From positions 124,001 to 188,000 of the forward strand of contig NW_024882328.1 in the NCBI RefSeq assembly GCF_019059575.1: a stretch of DNA of 64,000 nucleotides, in the 5' to 3' direction. Source of the DNA: Amphibalanus amphitrite (lineage: Eukaryota; Arthropoda; Thecostraca; Balanomorpha; Balanidae). The translations under genes and the position numbers were made by a program. Positions 1 through 12,260 of this stretch are shown in pieces; position 1 is the first letter of the stretch, and every line of letters begins with the position of its first letter. Under the pieces are notes generated by a model that saw only the letters and a program-made list of their open reading frames with translations, was not told the origin of the DNA and did no database searches.

Positions 1-1213
1 CGCTGGGTTATCCACAAAGGAGACACGGCGCCTCTGCGCTCCGTTTCACGCGTCACGCCCAGGCCGCCCACGGGGTGCCGCGACCGTTTGGCCACCCGCT
101 GGCCACGCGCCACGGGCCGCCCTCACTGCGGCGACCGTTTTGCCCACCCGCTGACCGCTCGACCGTCCGCCTCCGTTTAATCACATACAGATTAGAGCGG
201 ATGACGTGCATCTACATAAATACATCTACACTGTCTGAGGTACCCGAGTAACAAAAGACAGTGATCGCAAAACAACGGGTCAGGTTACCAGCTTAAGATC
301 TTAACTCTACGGACGATTAGACTATGTAATTAGGCAATCGTGCATACTGGGCATATTCGATTATCAGCTGTCGTTGCTTAGCTAGGATTAGCACAAATCC
401 GAGCGCAGAAATGTTTTATCCATGTAACAATGTCGCTTATTCACGAAAAACAACACGCCAATCGCATATGGAGAAAGCAATGCGATTATCCTCCCCTCTC
501 AGCAAATGAGGTTTGAAATAACCTCGGCACCTATTCCAGGCCACCCTTCGCCTGGCTGGAAGCGCGACTCGATAATCAAGTGGACCTTGGATAGCTCGCT
601 GACAGCAGTTCTGAGCTAGGAGGGAAATGATAGGTAATTTGTATGTCCGTTTGTTCACCAAAGGTTACCCAACAAACAAGGAGGGACCACTCAGGTAAGC
701 TGTTTCAACATATCTCGACGACGTGTTCAGTGTTCAATCTTCAGATACCTACATATTGCATCCAACACAACAAGGATTGCTACATGTTACGGTTTACACC
801 GCAAATACAGGCGCTAGGATATGGAAATCAGCACCCCGCATGCAACCAATAACTATTAACCATTAAACATAGTTTACTCAATAGCATATTCAACCACTGA
901 CATATGCAACAACTGTGGCGTAATAACCACAAACATATTTGCCAACATAATAACCACTAATACACTTTACTCCATAGCACTTAAATACGCATGCCACGAA
1001 ATTTCGGGTTTGTCAAAAACCTCGGAAATTTCCTGCTTCTCACAATGCCATCGATTTAAAATTTTCAAACATATTTGATACGGACCTAGAACTAGCAGCC
1101 TTGCCCACATACAAAATACAATTTAGGTACAGAACTATGAAAATGGGATACAAAGGTTTGATCCCCATAATTGAGAATGCAATGAAACGCCAGGAGTTCC
1201 CTAACGCCAGGTA
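1..1213. other. Gene-free stretch, nothing recognised
   Basis: The first 180 bases are GC-rich and the rest is AT-rich. I see no long reading frame with a recognisable domain, no exon with matching splice sites and no clear repeat. Confidence 0.5.
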
Positions 1214-2410
1214 TTAACCTTCCAGGCGGTGGGGGGGGCATTTTTTTGCCCCCCCCCCTTTAGTTTTTTCGATATATCTCGAGAACCGCTGCGCCGATCG
1301 TCACCAAACTTTCGGTACCCTCCCGGGAGCAGCTAGCGCACATGGTGACCAAAAATTTTTCCATAGGCTATGATAGGTTGGCCGCTAATGACGTCAGAGT
1401 GACGTCATTTTTGCCATTTTCGACCCAAAAAAAAAGTTTCGCGGGAAGAGCTGTCAGGCCTACAGCTTTAGAGATATAGAAAAATGTTTCAGACATAAAA
1501 GGTGTAGAATTAGAAGGGCTACAAAACTGCTATTTCGGTTTTTCGAATTTTTTGGATTTTGACCCCCAAAAATCAAAAAATAGATTTTTTGAATATAATT
1601 GCCAAAAAATCCAAAAAGTTTTTTGAATTTCGAAAAAACCGGAATATATGTGATAGCCCCTACCGCCTTCTACCTACATACCAAATTTGAAATCGATACC
1701 TCTTTTTTGGCCAAGTTATAGCGAAAAAACTGTTCAAAATTGATAACGTCAAATTTTCAAACTCAATTTTTAGCAATTCTAGACCTCGTAGCGCAAAACA
1801 AAGACCACCATTAGACTCCCCGTGACGAGCTGCATCGAATCGATACCCATTTTATGCAAAAATATCAACTTTGGAATTTGACCTTTTTTGACCTGACCTT
1901 GACCTGACCTCCACCAGAAAGTGACCTAAACCGTACCTGATGGTCTTATAACCAACACCATTGAGTTGGAAATGAAAAACTGGCCATAAAACATGCATCG
2001 CATAACCTTAGTAAAGTTGGGCTCATGTGGTGACCCTTGGTGACCTTTGGTGACCTGACCTGTGACCTGACCTGGTATGACCAGTGACCTCTAATAGCAA
2101 CATATATACTAGACAACTGACGCCTTATCGCTGATTTTCGACAAAATGCGTTTTACTCGGTGTTATAGCGCTTTCCCTAGAAGCCCCGTGAACGGTGAAA
2201 CATTTTATCTTTGACCTGACCTGTGACGTCATCGGTGACCCCGAGGTCAATGAAATTTGGTTTCCCTCGACAAATTTGACAGGGCTATCGAACGCCGTTT
2301 GAATTTTCCGGATCCGTTCAGTAGTTTCGGAGATACGGGGGGGGGCAAAAAAGTGCCCCCCCCCCCACCGCGTGGAAGGTGGCTGGTAGGCCCACCGCCT
2401 GCCGGGTTAA
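1214..2410. mobile_element. TTAA-bounded non-autonomous DNA element (copy A)
   Basis: The element is bounded by TTAA on both sides. The left end reads TTAACC then CAGGCGGTGGGGG, followed by a G8/C9 hairpin at about 1231-1258. The right end has the mirror hairpin (about 2337-2368), then two copies of CCCACCGC spaced 27 bp apart, then GGGTTAA. The body (about 1.2 kb) codes for nothing. It holds many TGACCT/AGGTCA half-sites (densest at 1890-2095 and 2205-2250) and TGACGTCA sites near 1388-1408 and 2223. TTAA targets and a CCC start are known for piggyBac elements; Kolobok also uses TTAA. Assignment to the piggyBac superfamily is inference, since no transposase is present. Confidence 0.75.
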
Positions 2411-3864
2411 GCGACTAAAAAACGACCACTTCCACGAAAACGTCCTGACAGGAAAAAAACGACGATATTCCACGGTTCTCTCCTGCGCGACATGAGCATA
2501 ACCTAATTGTGATGTCCTGTTAATGAATCACATTAATAAAGATAGGTGCTTGAGCTGTGGGAAAAGTTAAAGATGATTGGATCAGACGATAAAAAGTTAA
2601 AGAGATAATCGCTGAAAACGGTACTCTGACCTCTGAAATTCGCCACAGCAAACATTCCAGCCATCAGATGCCTTTTGTGGCGACAGCCTCTCACATAACA
2701 CGCCTTTCACATAATGTCACTCCCGTCGCGCAGGCACTCGGGGCCTTTCAGCAGCCGTGTGGCGGCCGGGTGAGGCACCTGCACCTCTGTATGATTGATG
2801 TGCTCGTCGAGTCCGATCACCCGTCCCCGGCCGCGATAGAGACGGCTGGGTAAATCTCAGCGGCCGTGACCCCTGACTGGAGGGTGAGATCATCTGCTCA
2901 GCATCACCTGGGCCTCAGCGACCTGAGCAACAAAAACGGACTGCGCCGGGCCGGCGCGGCGGCCAACTCATCATCGCAGCACACTGACGACACAGAGAGA
3001 GCGAGCCCTCCCAGCCGGACCTTTAACAACACTCGAATCACGCTAGAAAACACGGATGAAAGCGCCATCCTTAACTCAATGGCTCGGACGAAACGAGACC
3101 AAACGAATGCGGTTTCGTGCCGGTCTATCACGCCAGCGCCGGCGGCCGGGCGCTCGATTTAACACGGAGCATAATTAGCCCAGGTTAAACACCGGCAGTA
3201 CACTAACTGCCATTTGAGCGGGCCGTTAGCGAGTGATGTGAATACCAACGAGGCCGGCAATTCCGGCTGACCACAGCTGCCGCCGCCCGGGGTCAAACGG
3301 CCGGCGGTCGTCTGATCGCAATGTGCCTGCCGGCTGTGAGAGATACCGATCGGAGCGTCGGCCACTCCTTGGGAGAGAACGTTCTGCGCCGGAGATCAGT
3401 GCAGCGGCTGCCACGTCACCACCTGATGAGGCGGTGAGGCACTGGTAGACACCCAGCCGGTCTCAGCAGCCGGCGGAACAGTCTGTGGTCTGTGTGACAT
3501 GACAGCGGTCAGCGCGACGACCCCTCCTGGCCCTCCATCCTGGAGTCTTCCAGCGCTCCAGGGCGCTGCCTGATCCTCAGTGATCGTGACGGATCCGTCA
3601 CCGCCACCTCGACCCTCTCGCTGGGACGGCCGGGCTGCTACCGGCGGCCAGTTTGACGACTCATAGCCCACACAGTGGTCTGAGGGACAGGCCGCACCAG
3701 ATAAAAAGTAGATGATGTTATCTCTGACTTGGTAGTTGTCAAGAATTCGTGGATGTCCCAACCGGAAAATAACGTTCAAGAAGTGACTCCGATAGTGCAT
3801 CAAAGAAGACCAGGGTCAAGAGCTGGCAAAAAAGAAAAGAATTAAAGGAAGAAAAAATGAGAAG
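2411..3864. other. GC-rich gene-free stretch
   Basis: Several overlapping frames are open on both strands, as expected from GC-rich sequence. None shows a recognisable domain or convincing splice sites. Unrecognised exons or untranslated sequence cannot be excluded. Confidence 0.4.
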
Positions 3865-3875
3865 TCGAAACAGGG

Positions 3876-4019
<144 letters not shown>

Positions 4020-5519
4020 GATTCACGCTGGTTCATCAGCCGGTGTGGGCGGAAGAGCCAGACGCCGGCCGGATCGCTGTGTCGCGGTAACACGCCAGCA
4101 ATGCTCGAGGTCAGCTGTGAATTGTGATCCTCCCTCCGCCCCGGCCCGGTCCGGCTGCCGGTACAGTCGAACGGGCACGATCTGATGCGGCGGCCAAGGC
4201 CCGTCGGCAGTGCCGTCACTACGCCGGCGTCCTTCGCGGCCGGGCCGGCTCGGCTGGCAGCGTAAATCTGTCGCCGGTAGGCTGCCGGCGGTGCCGAGCG
4301 AAGGCCACTCGGTCGGAACGGGAGGCGGCGTCTCCATAGGGCTGCTGGCACAGCGCGGAGCGGCGGCCGACCCGGCGCGTCAGCCACGGGACGGGGGTGG
4401 GCACTGGGCAGCACAGCCTGCTGCTGATACCCGGGCCGAGATTACGGCCCAAATGGGAGCAATGACCGAAGGCCGGTTCATGTCGGTCCCCGGTGGCCCG
4501 ATCTTGGTGGAGTTAAAAAAGAAACTACCCCTTGTTAATCCATGGCTATCGTATCCATAAAGTACCCTCGTAAATCAGCCAAATCCAAAACACTCCTTGT
4601 CTGGACTGCCTTTAGGATTCTGCGCTTTTGAAGTCTCTCCCTATAACTACAGATCCCATCACAGCAACAGAAATAGATCACAACCAATGCGATCCAATTA
4701 TGCCAAAATTACATTGATGTGTATGATACCTATCCGGCGCAATTACCATCTGCCCTCTCAACACGGCTGTTCACCCAGTGGTCGCCAGCTCTCACGACTG
4801 GGTTAGTGGGTCCCAATAAACCCTAACGGTATCGTCAAGTCAGCTTTTCTTTAAACATACAGGGGATTTCTGAGACAGGTGCGGCCTTGAAGCCAGAGGA
4901 CAGGCAGCCGACTGCTGCAATCACAGTGATCTCATCGATCGATTCTCCAAGGCCGCTGCAAACCGACCCGATGAGATCGTGGCATTGCTTGGTGGGTGAG
5001 ACCGGGCTGAACACAGGCAGTAGTGTCCCACGCGACGGATAATACTGTCATTATTGCTAATTTTTCTCGACCATCGCATCTCGCACGGTTTCTGACTCAC
5101 AGTTTGGCATGGCTTCCGCGCTACACCCTGGTGTGTGTGTGGGGGGGGGAGGGGGAAGTCATTTTGACCACTCTCCACTTTTTTGCGTGCTTTTGCATAT
5201 TGTGGGAGACAGCGGAGCAAAGCACCGCACGTTTCGGCATTAACGACCGTATTATCATGTCCAATGAGGAGGTGAAAGCACGTAAATTGATCCCCTTACT
5301 ATGTTCTCCCAGACCGTGTAGTGATCCTCTGCAGTACAAGGCGTGGCAGACGTAAACTTCAGCGACAATGCTCATAGCGGTTCAGGCAAAAAGCCTGGTA
5401 GGTACTTATATTCAAAAACCAAAATCACTAGCACTTACAACCACCCCGACCTTGGCGTGGTTCATAAATAGGTATCATTATTTCATATCATTATATACCC
5501 TCATTCTATCATATACATG
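4020..5519. other. Gene-free stretch
   Basis: A GC-rich part (4020-4510) is followed by mixed sequence. No protein domain, exon or repeat family was recognised. A short G-run lies near 5142-5155. Confidence 0.4.
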
Positions 5520-6494
5520 TAGGGTAAGGGCGGGTAAGAGTACGCGGGCGATAAGAGTACGCATCAGCTGTTTCGGTTGCTTAGCAACGCGGGTTTGTCG
5601 AGTTCATGAAGTGACATGAAGCCGCCAGTGCGTGCTTGTCACCAACGGAACGTGGGCGTTAAGCGGCGACGCTGTTGAGTTTAAGGCGATGAATATTATT
5701 TTCGAGCGTTATGATATTATTATGGTATGGTACAATAATTTTGATACTTGGCAGTTGAGATAAGGTACATTTCCGTGATTGTTGTGGGAAACTTGTGAGG
5801 TTATCTGGGGAAATACTGTGCAGTGCAATATTCTGTTTGCGAAGTTTTGCACAACGTTTCGGGGTTGTTTTGTGCGCGAATTGCATGTACGGTAAGAGGA
5901 CGCACTGTTCAGGAGGGTAAGAGTACGCAGAATTATACATTAAATCGAATATACAGAAATATAAAATTATTAATCTATCGCTCAATGACGTTTGTTTTGT
6001 AGGTATATCATCAATGGAGCACTGTGATGCAGATGCATACCCGAAATTCTTCCAAATACCTACGAGTTATTCTCCCTTTTTATTGTGCTTTTTTTTAAGA
6101 AACACGACATGATTATTTCCTGATTTATAGACTTGAAAGATTTATTTTATGTTTTTCTTTTTGGATACTAGAATTAACTTAATGCCTTCTGAGTTTGAAG
6201 TTAAGCATTTGGACAGTACAAGCTGCATAGGTGTGTGTTCATATGCTTGCGTACTCCACCCGCCTGGCGTGCGTACTCTTACACACCCCATATGGTAAGA
6301 GTACGCAACTGCAGCGGTTCAGAAAATGTCAGTTTTAGACCACTTCCATTTACGCTGAAGGATCGTTGTCCCATGGGTATCTGGCTAATTCAATGAACTT
6401 TAATATTCCCTATTTGCGATTTCTTTCTTTCAAATATTAAACAAATGAGAGCAAGAAATCTACTAAGTGCGTACTCTTATACGACTTCACCCTA
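5520..6494. mobile_element. TA-flanked MITE with TAGGGTRA ends and repeated 12-mer
   Basis: The ends are inverted: the left begins TAGGGTAAGGGCGGGTAAGA and the right, reverse-complemented, begins TAGGGTGAAGTCGTATAAGA; both continue GTACGC. Each terminus abuts TA, suggesting a TA target site. The 12-mer GTAAGAGTACGC or close variants occur at about 5534, 5551, 5891, 5923, 6270, 6294 and 6471, in both orientations. This looks like clustered transposase-binding sites. No coding sequence is present. It shares its outermost bases with the element at 16699-17624. The Tc1/mariner-like assignment is inference from the TA alone. Confidence 0.65.
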
Positions 6495-6706
6495 CGACTA
6501 CACATCTCATATTAATAGGTACTTTAACACTACAAGCTATAATATATATGATTGCATTATCGTTCATAAAAACTATTCGTAAAAAGATTGGCCACATTCC
6601 ATCACCATAGAATCACAGTTGCTACAGCGCCGTCCCAGCGCGCTCTAAATGCCATGCTTAGTGCCAAGGCGTCACCTCACATTCGCCGGACTGATAAACC
6701 AGCCTC

Positions 6707-8467
6707 TCAGAGGTCCTGCAGTATCATATCGGCCCCCTTCTCGGCTATCATCACCGTGGGCGCGTTCGTGTTTCCCGATGTGACGAACGGCATCACGGAC
6801 GCGTCCACCACGCGCAGTCGCTGGACCCCGTGCACCCTCAGCCGGTGGTCCACCACGCCACCCACGTGGCGCGGTGCCATGCGACACGTGCTCGTCGGGT
6901 GGTACACGTGCCACGTGAAGTGACGCGCCAGACACTCCAGCTGCTGGTCACCGCTGAAGGGGCGACACGCGGGGATGACCACAGGTCGCAGCAGCAGCTC
7001 ACTGTAAGGAGGCATGGAGGCTAGCCGTGCCATCGTGCGCATTCCCTCGAGCAGGACCTCCATGTCCTCGCGGCGCTCCAGGAAGTTGGGCTGGATACGG
7101 GGCGGCGAAGTGGGGTCCGCTGACGATAAACGCACTGTGCCACGACTGCGAGGTCTTAGCACCTGCGCCAGCAGTGAGACACCGTGAGTCGTTTCATTCA
7201 TTTCCGCCAGCATTTCGTCGAAGAGATCCGGCGAGAGATTGAAGTCTGGCTGGGACCCGGCGCCCATTATCCAGGGGTGGATCAGACAGTGGAATATCTG
7301 AATGTCTGGGTAGTCGGGCGACTCGGATAAGGAACTAGTCATGAACAGGCCGCTGCTGCACACGTTAGACGCCATATGTCCCGTGCCATTGGCGAACAAC
7401 TCCCAGAGGGAGGCCAGGATGTTGGACGGCTGTGGCAGCGGGCTCGTGGGACGGTTCGTGAGGTAAATAAGAGGTGCCCCAACATGTGCGTTAAGACTTT
7501 CGCCGACCGGGGCATCCAAGAGAACCGGTATTCCCAGTTCCCTGAGATGATCTGCCGGCCCCACCCCCGACCTCATGAGGACGGTAGGCGTGTTCACCGC
7601 CCCAGCCGAGAGGATCACCTCCCACCGCGCTCGCACCGTCAACCGCTCGCCAAACTTGGTGAACGTGACGCCGACAGCCCGCAGAGGATCGCGCTCCAGT
7701 TCTACCTTTTCCACGAGCGCATTGGTCACCACATGCAGGTTGGACCGGTCGTGCAGAAAGGCGTCGCTCAGAGCATGTCGCCAGATGCCGGCGCGGTTTG
7801 AGTCTGTATAGTACAGACCGGGGCCAGACAAGCTGTTGTAGTCGATCGGCTCGTAGCCAAGCTGACGTCCGCTGGCGATAAACTGGTGGTCCGTTTCGGT
7901 AACACCGGCGCCGAGGGCGATCTGCCACGGTCCTGCTGAGCCCAGGTGACTCTTATCACCGTGATAGGATATACTCCGCTCAAAGTAGGGCACCACCTCC
8001 TCGTAGGACCAGCCTGGGTTCTCTTCTGCCCAGCGGTCGTAGTCCCGGCGCTGTCCACGAACGTACATCATGAAGTTGAGCTGGGAGGAGCCCCCGAGCA
8101 GGCGGCCCATGGGCCAGAAGGAGCGCCGCTGTTGGAGACCGCGGCAGCCGTGCTCCTGCGGCTCCGTCTGGTAGCCCCAGTCGTAGGCGCTGTTGAACTG
8201 CAGCGGTCCCAGCGGCACGAACCGGTGCAGCGGCGTCGGCGCCGGCCCCGCCTCCAGCAGCAGCACGCTGAACGTGCCGTTCTCCGAGAGCCGCCCGGCG
8301 GCCACCGAGCCGCCAGAGCCGCCGCCCACCACAATGTAATCGTACTCGGCGACGGCCACCTCGCCGCGCTGGATCAGCGTCCACCAGACGAAGTCAAACG
8401 CTACACTGACGTAGAAGAGGACAACCACCAGCGCGTGGGTGGCGCCCCGCAGCGTGAGCAAAGACAT
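6707..8467 (-). CDS. GMC-family FAD oxidoreductase (glucose-dehydrogenase-like)
   Basis: A predicted 586-residue flavoenzyme in one uninterrupted exon. The start at 8467 was chosen over an upstream Met (8572) because it places a hydrophobic signal or anchor segment (about residues 11-30) directly at the N-terminus. The FAD-binding glycine motif GGGSGG is at 48-53. GMC signature 1 is visible (LLGGSSQLNFMMYVRG), as is signature 2 (SAGAVNTPTVLMRSGVGP). The expected catalytic pair is His523 (in HPTSTCRM) and Asn566 (in SGNTNAPT). Family members oxidise sugars, alcohols, choline or ecdysone with FAD; the substrate cannot be read from sequence. In arthropods they act in cuticle formation, immunity or ecdysteroid metabolism. 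Full family length and intact motifs suggest a working secreted or membrane-anchored enzyme. The lack of introns contrasts with the split genes nearby. Confidence 0.93.
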   Translation of the reverse strand: MSLLTLRGATHALVVVLFYVSVAFDFVWWTLIQRGEVAVAEYDYIVVGGGSGGSVAAGRLSENGTFSVLLLEAGPAPTPLHRFVPLGPLQFNSAYDWGYQTEPQEHGCRGLQQRRSFWPMGRLLGGSSQLNFMMYVRGQRRDYDRWAEENPGWSYEEVVPYFERSISYHGDKSHLGSAGPWQIALGAGVTETDHQFIASGRQLGYEPIDYNSLSGPGLYYTDSNRAGIWRHALSDAFLHDRSNLHVVTNALVEKVELERDPLRAVGVTFTKFGERLTVRARWEVILSAGAVNTPTVLMRSGVGPADHLRELGIPVLLDAPVGESLNAHVGAPLIYLTNRPTSPLPQPSNILASLWELFANGTGHMASNVCSSGLFMTSSLSESPDYPDIQIFHCLIHPWIMGAGSQPDFNLSPDLFDEMLAEMNETTHGVSLLAQVLRPRSRGTVRLSSADPTSPPRIQPNFLERREDMEVLLEGMRTMARLASMPPYSELLLRPVVIPACRPFSGDQQLECLARHFTWHVYHPTSTCRMAPRHVGGVVDHRLRVHGVQRLRVVDASVMPFVTSGNTNAPTVMIAEKGADMILQDL

Positions 8468-11264
8468 CGCGGCCGACGGAGGGCCAGCTCTGAAACAACG
8501 AGAAGAGACTTTATTGTTGTCTCCTTCGAATTTATTGCTCAAACGTGACTCGAATACCGAAGCGACGCTCAATTCATTAGTTGAACAACAAAATAAATCT
8601 ATCTATCTATCTATAAAATATTTTGAAGTGAGAGGTGGACATGGAAAGAGATCTAAGCCAACAAGAATGCCAAAGAAGGATAAGGAACAATTAAAAAAAA
8701 AAATGAAAAGGAATGAACGCCAATGAATATCTAGATGAAAATGCTGTTGAACCCAGGTTGAACCCATCCATCCGTCAGTGTATCCAAAATGTCACCACGC
8801 CATGCCGAAGCGAATGAACAAACCCGACCGCAGTGGCACCGTTCGACGTAGCCATTCCGCTGGAATATCGACGATAGCGGTCCCGGTGTCGATACCCGAC
8901 GAGTGCTGCCAGTTTTTCGACCGTCAACGAAATGAAGACACGCCGCATATCGTGGCATTGACACTGATTGGCGCATTTCCACAAACTGGATTACTTTCAG
9001 CCCGAAATTCACATCCATTTAAACCAGACACCATCGGTTTAATTGTTTTGTGCTTTCGTTTCTAATGAATAAGAAATATTTTGATGAGCATTTATCGGAA
9101 AACAGGTAGACGCCTTTCCAGCAATGATAAACTACTATTATCCGATGAAATATCAAACTGAAACTGCATTCGATTAAACGTTTACGAATGCATCTTAAAG
9201 AACGTCTCATAATAAGATTCATAATTAAGAAATCTAATGCCATTGAAAACCACGATGAACCCAATGAACTACTAAAGGATACAATCCAAGAGAGATATTT
9301 TACGAAGCATAGATTCCCGCAAATTAGCAACATGAACAGAGTATAAAACTTAGCCCCGTGATGATAAAGACAAGACCCGGGGAAGAAGGAAGTAGGAACT
9401 TCGTAACTTGGTTAACACCTTATTAGGATATGAGACATCGTTTAATATCAAGAGATTCACGCCACAGGCCTCTGAACACTTTTTTATTCGCAACGCAACG
9501 TTTCATTTTACAGGCGAGCCATCCAAGCAATGCCCACCATTGTGACTGACCTTTGGACGGTAAGGAGACAGTGATTCTCCGTGTAGCAGACCGGGTTCCT
9601 GTCTTGGCGCTGATCCGCCCAGTAACGGTGCAATTAGCACCAGCAGAGAACCGCTAGCAACAGAGAACACGTGTTCTGTCAACTGTCATTGTCACATTGC
9701 TAGTATACGGTTCACCCGACGTAAGAACGCAAAGCTTTTTTATAGGTATAAAATGATATTGGACAATGTTGAAAACACTGATAGGTGACAAGTCAAATTC
9801 CCACGCTCCATCGAAACTTAGAGCGCGACATTATTACACTTTGCGATTTTCCATGGTCATCGGTCCTCCATCCATTCTAAGATCATCAATTTCTCTGTCA
9901 CTCCGATAATCTCGCCTCAGTCGTCAGGCTTATTTTTCACTGTCAGACGGTACGAGCACCATCTGTCAGCCTATGCACACAGATCGTTTTTCTAATCCCC
10001 CAGTATAAATGTCTCACCGGGACCCCTGCTGCGCTTCTCCTGTGCCGCAAGAAATCCTGACATTGCACCCTTGACGCGTCAGTTCACCCAGCAAATCAGT
10101 GCTGTGTAGTCAGTACGATCGTAAAACCCATAAAGGCCGCCGGGATCGCAAAATAAATCCCGTGACCACCCTCGCCGCCCCGTGATGTTTATGCATGGCA
10201 GATCCGTCTTCTTGCAAGGCCAAGATGCATGTTTTACTACGCTGTCATCAGTCTCAACAGCCCCATCAATGGCAAGAAAGCTGGCGTCAGTCCACACCGT
10301 GACAATCCCAGTGCCACTCGCCGCCCCATGACTAGTCTGATCTTGATACAAAAACGTCGAGAACGTTTAAACTCAGAATGACTGTGCTATATTGGCAGGG
10401 CTGCATTGGCGGAACAAGAAACGGACTGTTTACAATATAGGCTGACCCAGGTCGGGTCAGGCGACAGTCGGATGTTTGGGTAGACATGTGGACAATGGGT
10501 CGTTAGATAATAAGGTGCAGTTTCTGCACCCAGTAAGCCCTGCACAAAGCACAGGGCCCAGCATTCAGCAAACCCATTTGAGCATGCCACGGAGCCTCCG
10601 AATCAATTTTTCACAGGCCCATCCACAGATCTTCCCACGAGCCCCTACATCCCATCAGATTCCAGAAAAGTGCGACGGCGACGCAGTCGCACTGTGACAG
10701 GGTAGCAGTGTCACGTCAAGCAGTGAAAAGAACTCTCCTAGTTAGCCCAGCGATTTCCGAACTAAAAAGGTACCTATTGATATCACGACATCCGATCGTG
10801 CTCCTTCTTCAAGGGCATCCCAGGCAGGCCAAGCAGCAGCCAACGAGGGAGCAGTCAGTAGAATCAGCGTCATGTTCCTTAGCGCACGGTTTATGCCAAA
10901 CAGCCCGTTAGTTCTATAATTGCTTCCTGGCTCTCACGCGAAGCTGACAGACCATATTTTAGACTGAAAAGTAATATTGTCCCCTGCTTCGATTTCCACG
11001 CTTTTTTAACGCACACTAACTAAAAAAAAAACACACCCGACAAGTGATACAGTGGCTCAGCTCCTGGCAAACCATTACCGGTGAGCCCCGCCCTTTATCG
11101 GCTGTTAACCGCTGAGCAAAATAACTATTTTTCACGGTATCTACGTACCAGGTAACCCTTGAAATCAAACTTTGAAGATTAGTATCCAGGGGCCCGGGAA
11201 CGATTTTCAAGTTGGGGAGGCGAGCCTAAAATACCTGACATGATGCATATGAAGCAGTGGCGTA
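8468..11264. other. Gene-free stretch upstream of the GMC gene
   Basis: Mostly AT-rich sequence. There is a short TCTA run at about 8598-8614. The region just right of 8467 must hold the GMC promoter, but I see no clear TATA box or initiator. A 60-codon open frame near 9160-9345 on the plus strand has no recognisable domain and is probably chance or an old repeat. Confidence 0.4.
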
Positions 11265-11270
11265 GCTAGT

Positions 11271-12260
11271 GGTCTAAGGGGACACGTACCCCCCCCCCCC
11301 CATCGGGTTCAAAGGGACCCTCGGGTCCGAGAGGCCCTGCGGCGCCATTTGACCGCTGAGGGTTAACGATGGCCATATTTCGACTCAGAAGGGCCCCATG
11401 GGGCTCGTTAGAGCACCTCATGGGCCCTAAATAACCGCACTAAGATCTCCATAAGGGCCCACGCCGGCTTCTGAGGGCCTTTTGCAGACTTTAAGGGCCC
11501 CTCGGTGGTCTCCAAAGCCCCGTTACTGGCCTCTGAGAGTTCTTATCGGCCTATGAGGGGCCAGGTCTAGGGGCATTTTCCCGCCTGTGATGGTCACACA
11601 CTTATTTTTCTGAGGGCCCCATAACGGCAACTGTGGGGGCCCTCATCGGCGCCTATGACGGCCCACACCGGTGCCTCTGAGCGTTTCACACACCCAACTC
11701 TGAGTGTCTACACCAGTGCCTATTAAAGCCCTATATCGGCGGCTCTGAGGACCCAACAGTCAACACCTGCGCATCTAAAGGCCACCCACTGGTGACTTTT
11801 GAGGGCCCCACACCGGTGACTCTGAGCCCTGAGGGCCCCACCGGCGTCTGACAGTACCATGCCGGTGTCTAAGGACCCCACAAGACTTCTTCTGCCGGCC
11901 TAAGGGCCTCTTGCCGGTCACTGAGAACCCCCTGCCGGCTTGTAGAGGGTTCGCGTCAGCAGCTCAAAAGACCCCACACCCGTCTGTAACGGCTCCACAC
12001 AAGCGTCTATGAGGGCCCACAGCAACGCCTGTAAGGACCCTCACCGGCGCCTCTGAGAGAATCACACTAGCACCTCTGAGCGCCCACACCGGCACCTGCA
12101 TGGCGGCCCCACACCAGTGCCTCTAAAGGTCCCTTACCGGCGGCTCTGAGGGCCCTTCGCCGGTGATTCCGAGGGTGTTATCGATAACCGAAGGCACCAC
12201 ACAAGCCCTTATGTGTCGCTGAGCTTTAATCCCATACCGGCCTTCCGAGGGCGCTACGTC
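11271..12260. repeat. Degenerate GC-rich minisatellite
   Basis: About 1 kb made of diverged units of roughly 30-40 bp. Each carries versions of CACACCGGTGCCTCTGAGGG followed by CCC. Units are recognisable from about 11330 to 12250 but none are identical, and spacing varies. The left edge is a C-run at 11290-11302 preceded by CAGTGGCGTAGCTAG (about 11254), a string common at ends of DNA transposons. No reading frame spans it. Confidence 0.75.

Noticed and set aside
8068-8548. Long frames on both strands opposite and within the GMC gene 5' part
   Set aside because: They are GC-driven shadows of the clearly conserved GMC frame.
11271-12260. CRISPR-like alternation of repeats and spacers
   Set aside because: Units are all diverged, spacing is irregular, and the setting is a eukaryotic genome with no cas genes.
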